Program-made: the position numbers and the translations under genes
The notes under the pieces: model-generated
Database searches by the model: none
Seen by the model: the letters and a program-made list of their open reading frames with translations, nothing else
Told to the model about the DNA's origin: nothing
Shown: in pieces, positions 26,863 through 34,599 of the stretch
How positions within the stretch are numbered: the stretch's first letter is position 1
Layout: every line of letters starts with the position of its first letter
Source: Aureimonas endophytica
GTDB taxonomy: Bacteria > Pseudomonadota > Alphaproteobacteria > Rhizobiales > Rhizobiaceae
DNA length: 64,000 bases
Direction of reading: 5' to 3'
NCBI RefSeq assembly: GCF_014642635.1
Contig: NZ_BMIQ01000001.1
Span: 992,001 to 1,056,000 of the forward strand

Positions 26863-26901
26863 AAAAAGAAAGGGGCGGCGGTCGATGCGACACGCCGCCC
26901 C
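26863..26901 (-). terminator. Intrinsic terminator after degP
   Basis: On the minus strand GGGGCGGCG pairs with CGCCGCCCC (26872-26880 with 26893-26901) around a 12-base loop, followed by TTTCTTTTT. A second GC-rich dyad (about 26912-26940) lies between it and the degP stop. It should end the degP transcript before the response regulator gene. Confidence 0.88.
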
Positions 26902-26943
26902 GTGGCCGATCGGGGCCGGGGCGCGGCCCCGGCCTTGTCCGCC

Positions 26944-28479
26944 TCAGCCCTTGGCGATGGGCAGGGCGACGAAGCGGTTCTGGTCGCCGTTGCGCAGCTG
27001 GAAGAGCGCGGCCTTGCGGCCGCTCTTCGAGGCCTCCTCCAGCGCCGTCTGCACGTCGCGGCGCGACTTCACTTCCTTGCCGTTGACCGAGACGATCACG
27101 TCGCCAGTCTGCAGGCCCTTGTCGGCGGCTGAGGAGTCCGGGTCGACATCGGTGACGACGACGCCCTTGCCGTCGTCGGACGGGGTCAGCGTCAAGCCGT
27201 AGCCGGACAGCGAGGAGGGATCGGTCGGCACCTTGTTGGCGTCGCTGCCGGCGGAGGAGGCTTCGTCCAGCGAGGCGAGATTGCCGAGCGTGACGGAGAT
27301 GGTCTTCGCCCCGTTGTTGCGCCAGACGGTGATGTCGACCTTCGAGTTCGGCGCGAATTCGGCCACCTTGCGGGCGAGCTCCTTCGGATTGGTCACCGTC
27401 TCGCCGTTGACGGCGGTGATGACGTCGCCAGTCTGGATGCCGGCCTTGGCGGCGGGCGTGTCCGTTTCCGGCAGGGTCACGATCGCGCCGTTGGTATTGG
27501 CGAGACCCACCGCATCGGCGATGTCCTGCGACACGGGGCCGATCTGCACGCCGAGCCAGCCACGCTGCACGGAACCCTTCTCCTTCAGGGAGGCGATCAC
27601 CGTCTTCGCCGTGGAGGCGGGGATGGCGAAGGCGATGCCGACGCTGCCGCCCGAGGGCGAGAAGATCGCGGTGTTGATGCCGACGACCTGGCCGTTCATG
27701 TTGAAGTCCGGGCCGCCGGAATTGCCGCGATTGACCGCGGCGTCGATCTGCAGGAAGTCGTCATAGGGGCCGGCGCCGATGTCGCGGCCACGGGCCGAGA
27801 GAATGCCGGCCGTCACCGTGCCGCCGAGGCCGAAGGGATTGCCCACCGCGACGACCCAGTCGCCGATGCGCATCTTCGCGTCGTCGGCGAATTCGACATA
27901 GGTGAACTTCACGCTCGGCGCGTCGACCTTCAGGAGGGCGAGATCGGTGCGCTTGTCGGTGCCGATCAGCTTGGCCGTATATTCCTTGCCGTCGTCCATG
28001 ACGATCGTGAAGGTCTCGCCGCCGTCGACCACGTGGTTGTTGGTGACGAGATAGCCGTCTTCCGAGATGAAGAAGCCCGAGCCCTGCGCCATGGCGCGCG
28101 GCGTGTTGCGGGGCTTCAGGCTGCGCTGGCCTTCGCCATTGCCGCCGCGCGGATTGCCGAACTCGAAGAAGCGGCGCAGCGGATGGTCGCGCGGCAGGCT
28201 GTCGAGCGGGTTGGCCTGCTGCTGATCGCCGTCCTCGTCGGCGGAGGCGACGACATTCGCCTTCTCCTTGACGCGCACCGACACGACGGCGGGAGCGACC
28301 TTGGCCACCACGTCGGCGAAGCCGAAATTGGCCATGGGCGAGTCGACGCGCACCGGCTCGGCGAAGCTCGGCAGAACATTGGTCATGACGCCGCCGGCGA
28401 CGACCGAGCCCGCGACGCCGGCCGCGAGCGCGGCGGCGAACATGCGGGAACGCCGGGACTTGGTCTGGTTGGGCTGCAT
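26944..28479 (-). CDS. degP: Periplasmic serine protease, DegP/HtrA
   Basis: This 511-residue periplasmic protease and chaperone degrades misfolded envelope proteins. An Arg-rich N-terminus and hydrophobic helix (MFAAALAAGVAGSVVAGGV) act as signal peptide. The trypsin-like domain has the triad His149 (NNHVVDGG), Asp179 (TDLALLK) and Ser254 (NRGNSGGPDF). Two PDZ domains follow (ILxxTNGAIVTLPETDTPAAKAG-like and GVVVTDVDPDSSAADKGLQ). The length is usual for DegP. AAGGA and GGAG lie upstream of the ATG. It is transcribed with an upstream gap of 215 bases from the toxin-immunity island, so it likely has its own promoter. Confidence 0.96.
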   Translation of the reverse strand: MQPNQTKSRRSRMFAAALAAGVAGSVVAGGVMTNVLPSFAEPVRVDSPMANFGFADVVAKVAPAVVSVRVKEKANVVASADEDGDQQQANPLDSLPRDHPLRRFFEFGNPRGGNGEGQRSLKPRNTPRAMAQGSGFFISEDGYLVTNNHVVDGGETFTIVMDDGKEYTAKLIGTDKRTDLALLKVDAPSVKFTYVEFADDAKMRIGDWVVAVGNPFGLGGTVTAGILSARGRDIGAGPYDDFLQIDAAVNRGNSGGPDFNMNGQVVGINTAIFSPSGGSVGIAFAIPASTAKTVIASLKEKGSVQRGWLGVQIGPVSQDIADAVGLANTNGAIVTLPETDTPAAKAGIQTGDVITAVNGETVTNPKELARKVAEFAPNSKVDITVWRNNGAKTISVTLGNLASLDEASSAGSDANKVPTDPSSLSGYGLTLTPSDDGKGVVVTDVDPDSSAADKGLQTGDVIVSVNGKEVKSRRDVQTALEEASKSGRKAALFQLRNGDQNRFVALPIAKG

Positions 28480-28694
28480 GGAATTCGTCCTTCTCCTCGA
28501 TCTCCGGCGTCGCCACCGGCCTCGTCGCAGAGATAGGTAGCGAGGGATGGATTACGGGAGCCCTTCCCCTCCATGAAATCTTGGTAAGAGGGCGATTTCG
28601 ATGAGGCGCCGGACGGGCGGGCCGCCGTCGTTCCGGCCTTCCATCCTATCGTCCGCGTCGCGGGCGGATGGGGCCGGGGCGCGGGCGGCTTTCG

Positions 28695-29123
28695 TCAAAG
28701 CTCGTCCAGGTCGGGAAACAGTTCGCGGAGACGGGCCTCCCTCACCCGCCGCCATTCGGCGACATCATCGATCTCGAAATTCTCCGGGAAGCTGAAGGGA
28801 TACTCGCCCCAGTCGAGGTCACCCCCACCCCGCGCCTGCCAGTCGGCGATGACGTTCTCCACGATCTCGTCGCGCTCAATGCCGAAACGATCGGTTGGAC
28901 GGAACCGTGGCCAAGCCCATATCGTCGGCTCCACCGGCACCGCTCCGGCATCGAGAAGCGAGCGCAGGCAGCGGCGAATGAAATCCATTCGCGCCAAGCC
29001 CTCAAGCTCGAGCCCTCTTGCAAAGCCAAGCAAGTTCCAGAGAGAAACTCGGTCATCATCAATCTGTAGCGGGATGAAACGGACCCATTCCTCCTCCGTC
29101 AAATCGTGCAATGTCTTGCTCAT
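28695..29123 (-). CDS. Putative immunity protein, paralogue C (orphan)
   Basis: This 142-residue acidic, Trp-rich soluble protein is one of three paralogues in this island. All share EEWVRFIPL-like N-termini, DFIRRCLRSLLDAGAVPVEP, W.WPxFRPTDRFG, DEIVENVIADWQARGGGD and WGEYPFxFPENFEI. No signal peptide. I do not recognise the family. The immunity role is inferred from its small size, acidity and position: its paralogues each directly follow a toxin-like C-terminal cassette. This copy has no recognisable cassette upstream; the 166 bases before it show no clear toxin remnant. It is the last gene before degP. ATG at 29123 has only a weak ribosome site. Confidence 0.72.
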   Translation of the reverse strand: MSKTLHDLTEEEWVRFIPLQIDDDRVSLWNLLGFARGLELEGLARMDFIRRCLRSLLDAGAVPVEPTIWAWPRFRPTDRFGIERDEIVENVIADWQARGGGDLDWGEYPFSFPENFEIDDVAEWRRVREARLRELFPDLDEL

Positions 29124-29289
29124 TCGCGAAGCTCGCTTCCTGAAGAATTCGCATTCCCAGCAATCGCGAGATCGCCGCGAGTCCGAGTGAAGTATCCACC
29201 CGAAGAAGCTCCGTTTGTCGATGGCCGCTATGGTCTCTCTTGTATGGAGACGGAAGGGCGTCGGTCGAGAAGCCGACGTCCTTCAATGC

Positions 29290-29736
29290 TCAATCGAAAT
29301 CGCGCTCGGGAAACAACCGGCGCAACCGTGCTTCATTCACGCGCCGCCATTCGGCGTCGTCCTCGATCTCGAAATTCTCCGGGAAGGTGAAGGCATATTG
29401 TCCCCAGTCGAGATCGCCGCCGCCCCGTGCCTGCCATTCGGCGATGACATTGTTCACGATCTCGTCTTGCTGTGTGCCAAAACGAGTGACCGGGCGGAAC
29501 GGCGGCCAAGCCCAACCGGTAGGCTCAACGGGAACGGCGCCAGCGTCGAGCATTGAACGCAAACAAAGACGGATGAAGTCCATGCGCTCCGTTCCCTCAA
29601 AACGGTAATTTTTCGCCTTTGCAAGAATACCCCAAAGAGACTCCTGATCATTTTCAATTCGAAGAGGCAGCTTCCTCGCCCATTCGTCAGAAGTACATCC
29701 GTATGTTCGGATCTGATCTTCAATATCCATACCCAT
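29290..29736 (-). CDS. Putative immunity protein, paralogue B
   Basis: This 148-residue protein is a paralogue of the genes at 28695 and 30139 (shared DFIRLCLRSMLDAGAVPVEP, WAWPPFRPVTRFG, ENFEIEDDAEWRRVNEARLR). The ATG at 29736 is chosen because GGGGGAG lies 6 bases upstream. That ATG overlaps the stop codon of the orphan toxin cassette (TGATG), so the two are translationally coupled. The coupling is the main sequence evidence for a toxin-immunity pairing. The N-terminal 45 residues diverge most from the other copies, as expected if each copy is specific for its own toxin variant. Function is inferred, not known. Confidence 0.75.
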   Translation of the reverse strand: MGMDIEDQIRTYGCTSDEWARKLPLRIENDQESLWGILAKAKNYRFEGTERMDFIRLCLRSMLDAGAVPVEPTGWAWPPFRPVTRFGTQQDEIVNNVIAEWQARGGGDLDWGQYAFTFPENFEIEDDAEWRRVNEARLRRLFPERDFD

Positions 29737-30113
29737 CAACGTCTCCCCCAATGGAATTTTATATTTTCATCCAATGGCGCCATTAAGCTTGTTTCGACAA
29801 ATTCAAATGTCAATCCATTCTTTCTACTGCTGCGAACACCAATGACGCAACGATCTGGAAAATCATAGTATACGCCTGGATAACCATTTTCTGGCAGGCG
29901 AAATTCACGGCCACTAATCATACTTGCCAATGCATTCTCGAAATCGAGACGATTGAGTATCTGGATACCTCCCTCCGCACCTCTGACACGATATCCAATC
30001 AATCGGCCGTTCGGAGACAAGACTTCGATCGGCGAACCAGCCGGTTCGCGCGGATCAGTCAGCGGCGGACCGCCACTGTGGCCAATGCCGGGGGCGACAA
30101 AGGAGGGCGTCAG
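29736..30113 (-). pseudogene. Orphan C-terminal toxin cassette without N-terminus
   Basis: This open frame (125 codons) begins just after an in-frame TGA at 30114-30116 and has no good start codon. Its protein aligns with the C-terminus of the toxin gene at 30574-31528. The frame reads PGIG, then LTDPREP, then SPNGRLIGYRVRG, then EFRLPENGYPGVYYDFPDR. The toxin has PGIG, LDPREP, APGGRIIGYR and FFRLPRNGYPGLYYDFPDR. Homology starts at about the PGIG/DPREP segment and nothing upstream resembles the toxin's N-terminal 220 residues. This is the pattern of displaced toxin C-termini in polymorphic toxin loci. A TTG at 30020 could allow a 94-residue product, which I consider unlikely to be its normal use. 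Confidence 0.7.
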
Positions 30114-30138
30114 TCAGCAGCCAACGCCCTGCCGGATT

Positions 30139-30573
30139 TTAATCCCAGTCGAGTTCGGGAAACAGCCGACGCAACCGTGCTTCATTTACACACCGCCACT
30201 CGGCATTGTCTTGGATCTCGAAATTCTCCGGGAAGGTGAAAGGATACTCGCCCCATTCGAGGTCACCTCCGCCCCGCGCCTGCCAATCGGCGATGACATT
30301 CTCCACGATCTCGTCGCGCTTAGTGCCAAAGCGATCGGTGCGACGGAACGGCGGCCAAGCCCACATCGTCGGCTCCACCGGCACCGCTCCGGCATCGAGA
30401 AGCGAACGAAGGCAGTGGCTGATGAACTCGACTCGCGTTGCAGTATCGAGCCCAAGCCCTCCCGCTATGCCAAGCAAGTCCCAAAGAGAGACTCTATCAT
30501 CCTCAATGTCTAGAGGAATTCGGCGGATCCATTCGCTTGCGGTCCAATCATGAAAATTTTCCACAACATCCAC
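30139..30573 (-). CDS. Putative immunity protein, paralogue A (paired with the toxin-like gene)
   Basis: This 144-residue protein is the paralogue directly behind the toxin-like gene. It starts at GTG 30573, immediately after the toxin TAG (30574-30576), so the toxin and immunity genes abut with no gap. Shared core motifs with copies B and C are VEFISHCLRSLLDAGAVPV, PPFRRTDRFGTKRDEI, NVIADWQARGGGD and WGEYPFTFPENFEI. Acidic, cytoplasmic and without signal peptide, as expected of an immunity protein. The ribosome site before the GTG is poor, consistent with coupling. The family is not recognised. Confidence 0.75.
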   Translation of the reverse strand: MDVVENFHDWTASEWIRRIPLDIEDDRVSLWDLLGIAGGLGLDTATRVEFISHCLRSLLDAGAVPVEPTMWAWPPFRRTDRFGTKRDEIVENVIADWQARGGGDLEWGEYPFTFPENFEIQDNAEWRCVNEARLRRLFPELDWD

Positions 30574-31528
30574 CTATTGCTCTTTATGAAACTTTAATCT
30601 TCTGATGAATGATCCCGCAGGCGTTTCGATTACATCGATTGTAATTCCGTTCCTGTCACTGATTCTAGCACCGATAACGCAACGATCTGGGAAGTCATAG
30701 TATAATCCGGGGTAACCATTTCGAGGAAGTCGAAAAAAATCGCATTCGAGTAATTCTGGCGAGCACAGCCTCGAACTCATTTTTCGACAGAGTACGAATG
30801 TGCGAACTTGCTCGACCAGCACGGTATCCAATGATACGGCCGCCGGGCGCCAACACATCAAGCGGTGTACGGATAGGGGGTTCGCGCGGATCTAGCGCCA
30901 ACCCTTGGTCCTCGCCAATACCGGGAGTGCGGTTGCGCGGCGGCCGATCTTCCAGAAATTCCCTTCGAATACTGTTCAGGTAGGCTTCGGCCTCCCGCGT
31001 GATCGCATACTGTGTCCTCGTCGCGCCGCGAACCGTTTCGAAGAGCGATGTCTCGCGGGGCCGCGAGCTCGGGTCGGATTGGCGAACGAAACGAACGATC
31101 GCCTCGGCCTCGCCTCTCGCGGCCTCGTAGACGACCTCCTCCGCTGGCGAAGCCGGCATCATGCCGCGCGACGTTTGCACCATGCGGAAGGGTTGCGGCG
31201 GACCGCCTCGCGCCTGCGCCAGGATCACATTGCCGTCGAGCCCCTCGGCGCGGGGCTTCGCGACCGGCCGCGCGGAGGGCTTGCCGATGCTGCCCACCGG
31301 TTGCCAATCGATGCCGGGCGCGGCTTCCGATCCTGCGAAAGGGCCGCCGCCGATGCGCGTCCACCGGCCACCTTCGTGCTGGCCGCGCGGCACGCGCGGC
31401 TGGTTCGGATCGAAATTGGCCTTCAGCCGCAGCAGTTCGTGCCGTACGAGGGCGAGGAAGAAGCGGGTCGCGGCGAGGCGGACCCGCAACGCGGCGATGT
31501 CGCAGGCGATATCGTGGGACCAAGCCAT
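30574..31528 (-). pseudogene. Polymorphic-toxin-like gene, interrupted by a frameshift in a T7 tract
   Basis: The first 277-residue frame starts at ATG 31528 (GGAG 5 bases upstream). Its N-terminus (MAWSHDIACDIAALRVRLAA) is helical; PRVPRGQHEGGRWT is a motif I associate with rhizobial toxin-like and phage-associated proteins. An Ala/Pro-rich middle follows, then LDPREP and a C-terminal domain beginning APGGRIIGYR. After FEAVLARITRMRFF the frame departs from its homologue and soon ends at 30695. Removing one T from the T7 run at 30733-30739 restores MRFFRLPRNGYPGLYYDFPD and a 317-residue protein ending at 30574, matching the orphan cassette. No signal peptide. Toxin activity is inferred from architecture only. 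The base could be a real mutation, a phase-variable site or a sequencing error. Confidence 0.7.
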
Positions 31529-31579
31529 CGGTGCTCCTATCGGGGATCGGAGCGCAGTCTAGGCATGGGCGGAGGGATT

Positions 31580-31595
31580 TAGGATAATATTCCTA
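31580..31595 (-). promoter_or_regulatory. AT-rich dyad in the toxin promoter region
   Basis: TAGGA (31580-31584) and TCCTA (31591-31595) flank an AT-only centre, 52 bases upstream of the toxin start, in an otherwise GC-rich stretch. It may overlap a -10 element for the toxin-immunity transcript. Assignment is tentative. Confidence 0.35.
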
Positions 31596-31628
31596 TATGT
31601 TGCGAGGTAAGCGCTTGATGCCGCGCGA

Positions 31629-32150
31629 TTACAGGCCGCGATCGGCCAGAACCTTTTCCACGGCCCGTTCCTCGGCCTCGCTGAGACGCGGAGCGGCGGA
31701 CGGCGATCGGCGCCGCGACAGGCCGAGCGCCAGCGCGGCGCCGCTGAGAAGAAGGACGAGCGGCGTGCCCCAGAGAACGAGCGTCACCGTCTCGAAGCGC
31801 GGCTTCAGGAGCACGAATTCGCCGTAGCGGGCGACGATATAGTCGACCGCCGCCCGGTCGCTGTCGCCCGCCTTCAGCCGCTCGCGCACCAGGAGGCGCA
31901 GGTCCCGCGCCAGATCGGCATCGGAATCGTCGATCGACTGGTTCTGGCAGACGAGGCAGCGCAGCCCGGCCGAAAGGGCGCGGGCCCGCGCCTCGAGCGC
32001 CGGATCGGCCAGCATCTCGTCCGGCTGGACGGCGAGCGCCATGCCGCCGAACGGATCGACATAGGGGCGCGGCAGCAGCGGCTGGGCGGCCAGCACCGGC
32101 ATCAGCAGAAGAAACAGGGCGACCGACAGGATCTCGAAGGCGCGCTTCAT
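31629..32150 (-). CDS. ccmH: Cytochrome c-type biogenesis protein CcmH/CycL
   Basis: This 173-residue thiol-redox protein of the cytochrome c maturation system reduces apocytochrome CXXCH cysteines for haem attachment. It has a signal peptide (about residues 6-21), the [20 protein letters not shown] motif with Cys65 and Cys68, and a C-terminal membrane helix ([20 protein letters not shown]). It acts at the periplasmic face of the inner membrane with CcmF and CcmI. The ATG overlaps the ccmF stop by 4 bases. Confidence 0.95.
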   Translation of the reverse strand: MKRAFEILSVALFLLLMPVLAAQPLLPRPYVDPFGGMALAVQPDEMLADPALEARARALSAGLRCLVCQNQSIDDSDADLARDLRLLVRERLKAGDSDRAAVDYIVARYGEFVLLKPRFETVTLVLWGTPLVLLLSGAALALGLSRRRSPSAAPRLSEAEERAVEKVLADRGL

Positions 32151-34126
32151 GCCGGCACCGCATCCCCGCGGCGGAGCTTCGCCCGCGCCGGCGCGCCGAT
32201 CCTGAGCCGCCGGTCGGCCAGCGACAGGGCGCCGCCCGCCGCCATGGCGAGGGCACCGAGCCAGATGAGCGTGATCAGCGGCTTGTACCAGATGCGCACG
32301 ACGCGGCCGTCGCCGGAGGCATCGCCGAGCGCGATATAGAGCTGGCTCAGCCAATAGGTGCGGATGCCGGCTTCCGTCGTCGGCACCTGCCGGGCGGGAT
32401 AGAAGCGCTTGGCGCTTTCCATCCGGTCCCGAACGGCGCCGTCGCGCAGCAGCGCGAAATTGCCGACCTCCTCGGTATAGTTCGGCCCCGCGCGCGACAG
32501 GATACCCTCGAAGCGCAGCTCGTAGCCGCCGGCCGCTTGCGTCTCGCCCGGGCGCATCACACGGATCGTCTCGGTGCTGAAGGCGGAGACCGTCACGACG
32601 CCGAGCAGCGTCAGGCCGAGGCCGAGATGGGCGAGCGCCGCGCCGAAGGCGGAGCTCGGCAGGCCGGCGAGGCGCCGCAGCGCGAGGCCGGGCGCCAGCC
32701 GGCCGAAGCCGGCGCGGCCGACGAGATCGACCAGCGAGCCGAGGAGGAGCCAGACCGAAAGGCCGAATCCGAGCGCCGCCAGGATCTTGGTGCCCGAGGT
32801 CAGCGCGAGCGCCAAGATGGTCGCCGCGAGCGCCGCGCCGGCCACGAGATAGAGACGCTCGGCGGCGGCGAGGAGATCGCCCCGCTTCCAGGCGAGCAGC
32901 GGTCCGAAGGGCACGGCGAAGAGGAGCGGCACCATCAGCGGGCCGAAGGTCAGGTCGAAGAACGGCGCGCCGACGGAAATCTTGCCCCCCGTCACGACTT
33001 CGAGAAGAAGCGGATAGAGCGTGCCGACGAGCACGGTGGCCGAGGCCGTCGTCAGGAAGAGGTTGTTGAAGACGAGCGCGCCCTCGCGGCTGATCGGCTG
33101 GAACAGGCCGCCCGGCTCCAGCGTCCCGGCGCGCCAGGCGAAGAGCGCCAGCGAGCCGCCGATGAAGGCGATGAGGATGCAGAGGATGAAGACGCCCCGC
33201 GCCGGATCGGTGGCGAAGGCATGGACCGAGGTGAGGACGCCCGAGCGCACGAGAAAGGTGCCGAGAAGCGACAGCGAGAAGGTCAGGATCGAGAGGAGGA
33301 TCGTCCAGACCTTCAGGGCCAAGCGCTTTTCCATGACCAGCGCCGAATGCAGCAGCGCCGTGCCCGAAAGCCAAGGCATCAGCGAGGCGTTCTCGACCGG
33401 GTCCCAGAACCACCAGCCGCCCCAGCCGAGTTCGTAATAGGCCCAGTAGGAGCCCATCGCGATGCCGAGCGTCAGGAACAGCCAGGCGATCAGGATCCAG
33501 GGCCGCACCCAGCGCGCCCAGGCCGCGTCGATCCGTCCGTCGATCAGCGCCGCGACCGCGAAGGAAAAGGCGATCGAGAAGCCGACATAGCCGAGATAGA
33601 GCAGCGGCGGATGCACCGCGAGGCCGATATCCTGGAGGATCGGGTTGAGGTCCTGCCCTTCGATCGGCGCCGGCACGAGCCGGGCGAAGGGATTGGAGGT
33701 GGCGAGGATGAAGACGAGAAAGGCCGAGGTGATCCAGGCCTGGACGGCGAGCACCCGCGCCTTAAGGCTCGCCGGCACGTCGCGGCCGGTCAGCGCCAGC
33801 GCCGCGCCGAAGATCGCCAGGATCAGCACCCAGAGGAGCATCGAGCCCTCGTGGTTCCCCCAGACGCCGGTGATCTTGTAGAGAAGCGGCTTCTGCGAAT
33901 GCGAGTTCTGGAAGACGTTGAGGACCGAGAAGTCCGACCAGACATGGGCGATGGCGAGCGCGGTGAAGGCGAGCGCCACCAGAACGAAGCCCATTCCGGC
34001 CGAGGAGACCGCGACATCCATCAGCCGCGCGTCGCCGCGCCGGGCACCGAGCATCGGCAGGACCGACTGCACCAGGGCGACGGCCAGAGCGAGGACGAGG
34101 GCGAAATGCCCGATCTCGACGATCAC
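32147..34126 (-). CDS. ccmF: Cytochrome c haem lyase subunit CcmF/CycK
   Basis: This 659-residue polytopic membrane protein is the core of the haem lyase complex (CcmF-CcmH-CcmI) that ligates haem to apocytochrome c. The haem-handling WWD motif is [19 protein letters not shown]. Other family segments are [15 protein letters not shown] and [20 protein letters not shown]. The GTG start at 34126 overlaps the ccmE stop (GTGA). The 3' end overlaps ccmH by 4 bases. Confidence 0.96.
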   Translation of the reverse strand: MIVEIGHFALVLALAVALVQSVLPMLGARRGDARLMDVAVSSAGMGFVLVALAFTALAIAHVWSDFSVLNVFQNSHSQKPLLYKITGVWGNHEGSMLLWVLILAIFGAALALTGRDVPASLKARVLAVQAWITSAFLVFILATSNPFARLVPAPIEGQDLNPILQDIGLAVHPPLLYLGYVGFSIAFSFAVAALIDGRIDAAWARWVRPWILIAWLFLTLGIAMGSYWAYYELGWGGWWFWDPVENASLMPWLSGTALLHSALVMEKRLALKVWTILLSILTFSLSLLGTFLVRSGVLTSVHAFATDPARGVFILCILIAFIGGSLALFAWRAGTLEPGGLFQPISREGALVFNNLFLTTASATVLVGTLYPLLLEVVTGGKISVGAPFFDLTFGPLMVPLLFAVPFGPLLAWKRGDLLAAAERLYLVAGAALAATILALALTSGTKILAALGFGLSVWLLLGSLVDLVGRAGFGRLAPGLALRRLAGLPSSAFGAALAHLGLGLTLLGVVTVSAFSTETIRVMRPGETQAAGGYELRFEGILSRAGPNYTEEVGNFALLRDGAVRDRMESAKRFYPARQVPTTEAGIRTYWLSQLYIALGDASGDGRVVRIWYKPLITLIWLGALAMAAGGALSLADRRLRIGAPARAKLRRGDAVPA

Positions 34127-34599
34127 GGCGTCTCTCCCGCGGCGGCGACCGGCATGGGCTTCGGCTTGCCGTCCTCCCAGAGGCCGCGCTTCTTCAGGTC
34201 GTCCACCACTTCCTTCGGCATGTAGTTCTCGTCATGCTTGGCGAGCACCGCGTCGGCGGTGAAGACATGGTCGGGTCCGAGCGTGCCCTCGGCGATCACC
34301 CCCTGCTCCTCGCGGAACAGGTCCGGCAGGATGCCGCGATAGGCGACGGGCACGCTTTCCACCGTGTCGGTCACGCGGAAGCGCACGAGATCGCCCGTGC
34401 CGCGCTCCACCGATCCCTTTTCCACCAGCCCGCCGAGGCGGATGCGCTGGCCGGGGGCCGCCCCTTGGGCCGTCAGGTCGGTGGGCGAGAGAAACAGGCT
34501 GATGCTGCTCGAAAAGGCGAAGAGCACGAGGCCGAGGGCCGTGCCGACGACCGCCAGCATCGCACCGATGGTGAGGAGCCGCTTGCCCTTCCTGGTCAT
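34123..34599 (-). CDS. ccmE: Haem chaperone CcmE/CycJ
   Basis: This 158-residue periplasmic haem chaperone has one N-terminal membrane anchor (LLTIGAMLAVVGTALGLVLFA) and an OB-fold domain. The covalent haem-binding His122 is in LAKHDENYMP, with the conserved Tyr126. It carries haem from CcmC to CcmF. It overlaps ccmI upstream and ccmF downstream by 4 bases each, so the operon is tightly coupled. Confidence 0.96.
   Translation of the reverse strand: MTRKGKRLLTIGAMLAVVGTALGLVLFAFSSSISLFLSPTDLTAQGAAPGQRIRLGGLVEKGSVERGTGDLVRFRVTDTVESVPVAYRGILPDLFREEQGVIAEGTLGPDHVFTADAVLAKHDENYMPKEVVDDLKKRGLWEDGKPKPMPVAAAGETP

Noticed and set aside
29059-29286. A 75-codon leftward frame between immunity genes B and C
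   Set aside because: It overlaps the start of paralogue C and shows no similarity to either toxin C-terminus; at most a decayed fragment.
30574-30861. Treating the last 95 codons of the toxin region as a separate gene
   Set aside because: Its first 30 residues have no homology, while the rest continues the toxin after removal of one T; a frameshifted single gene explains both parts.
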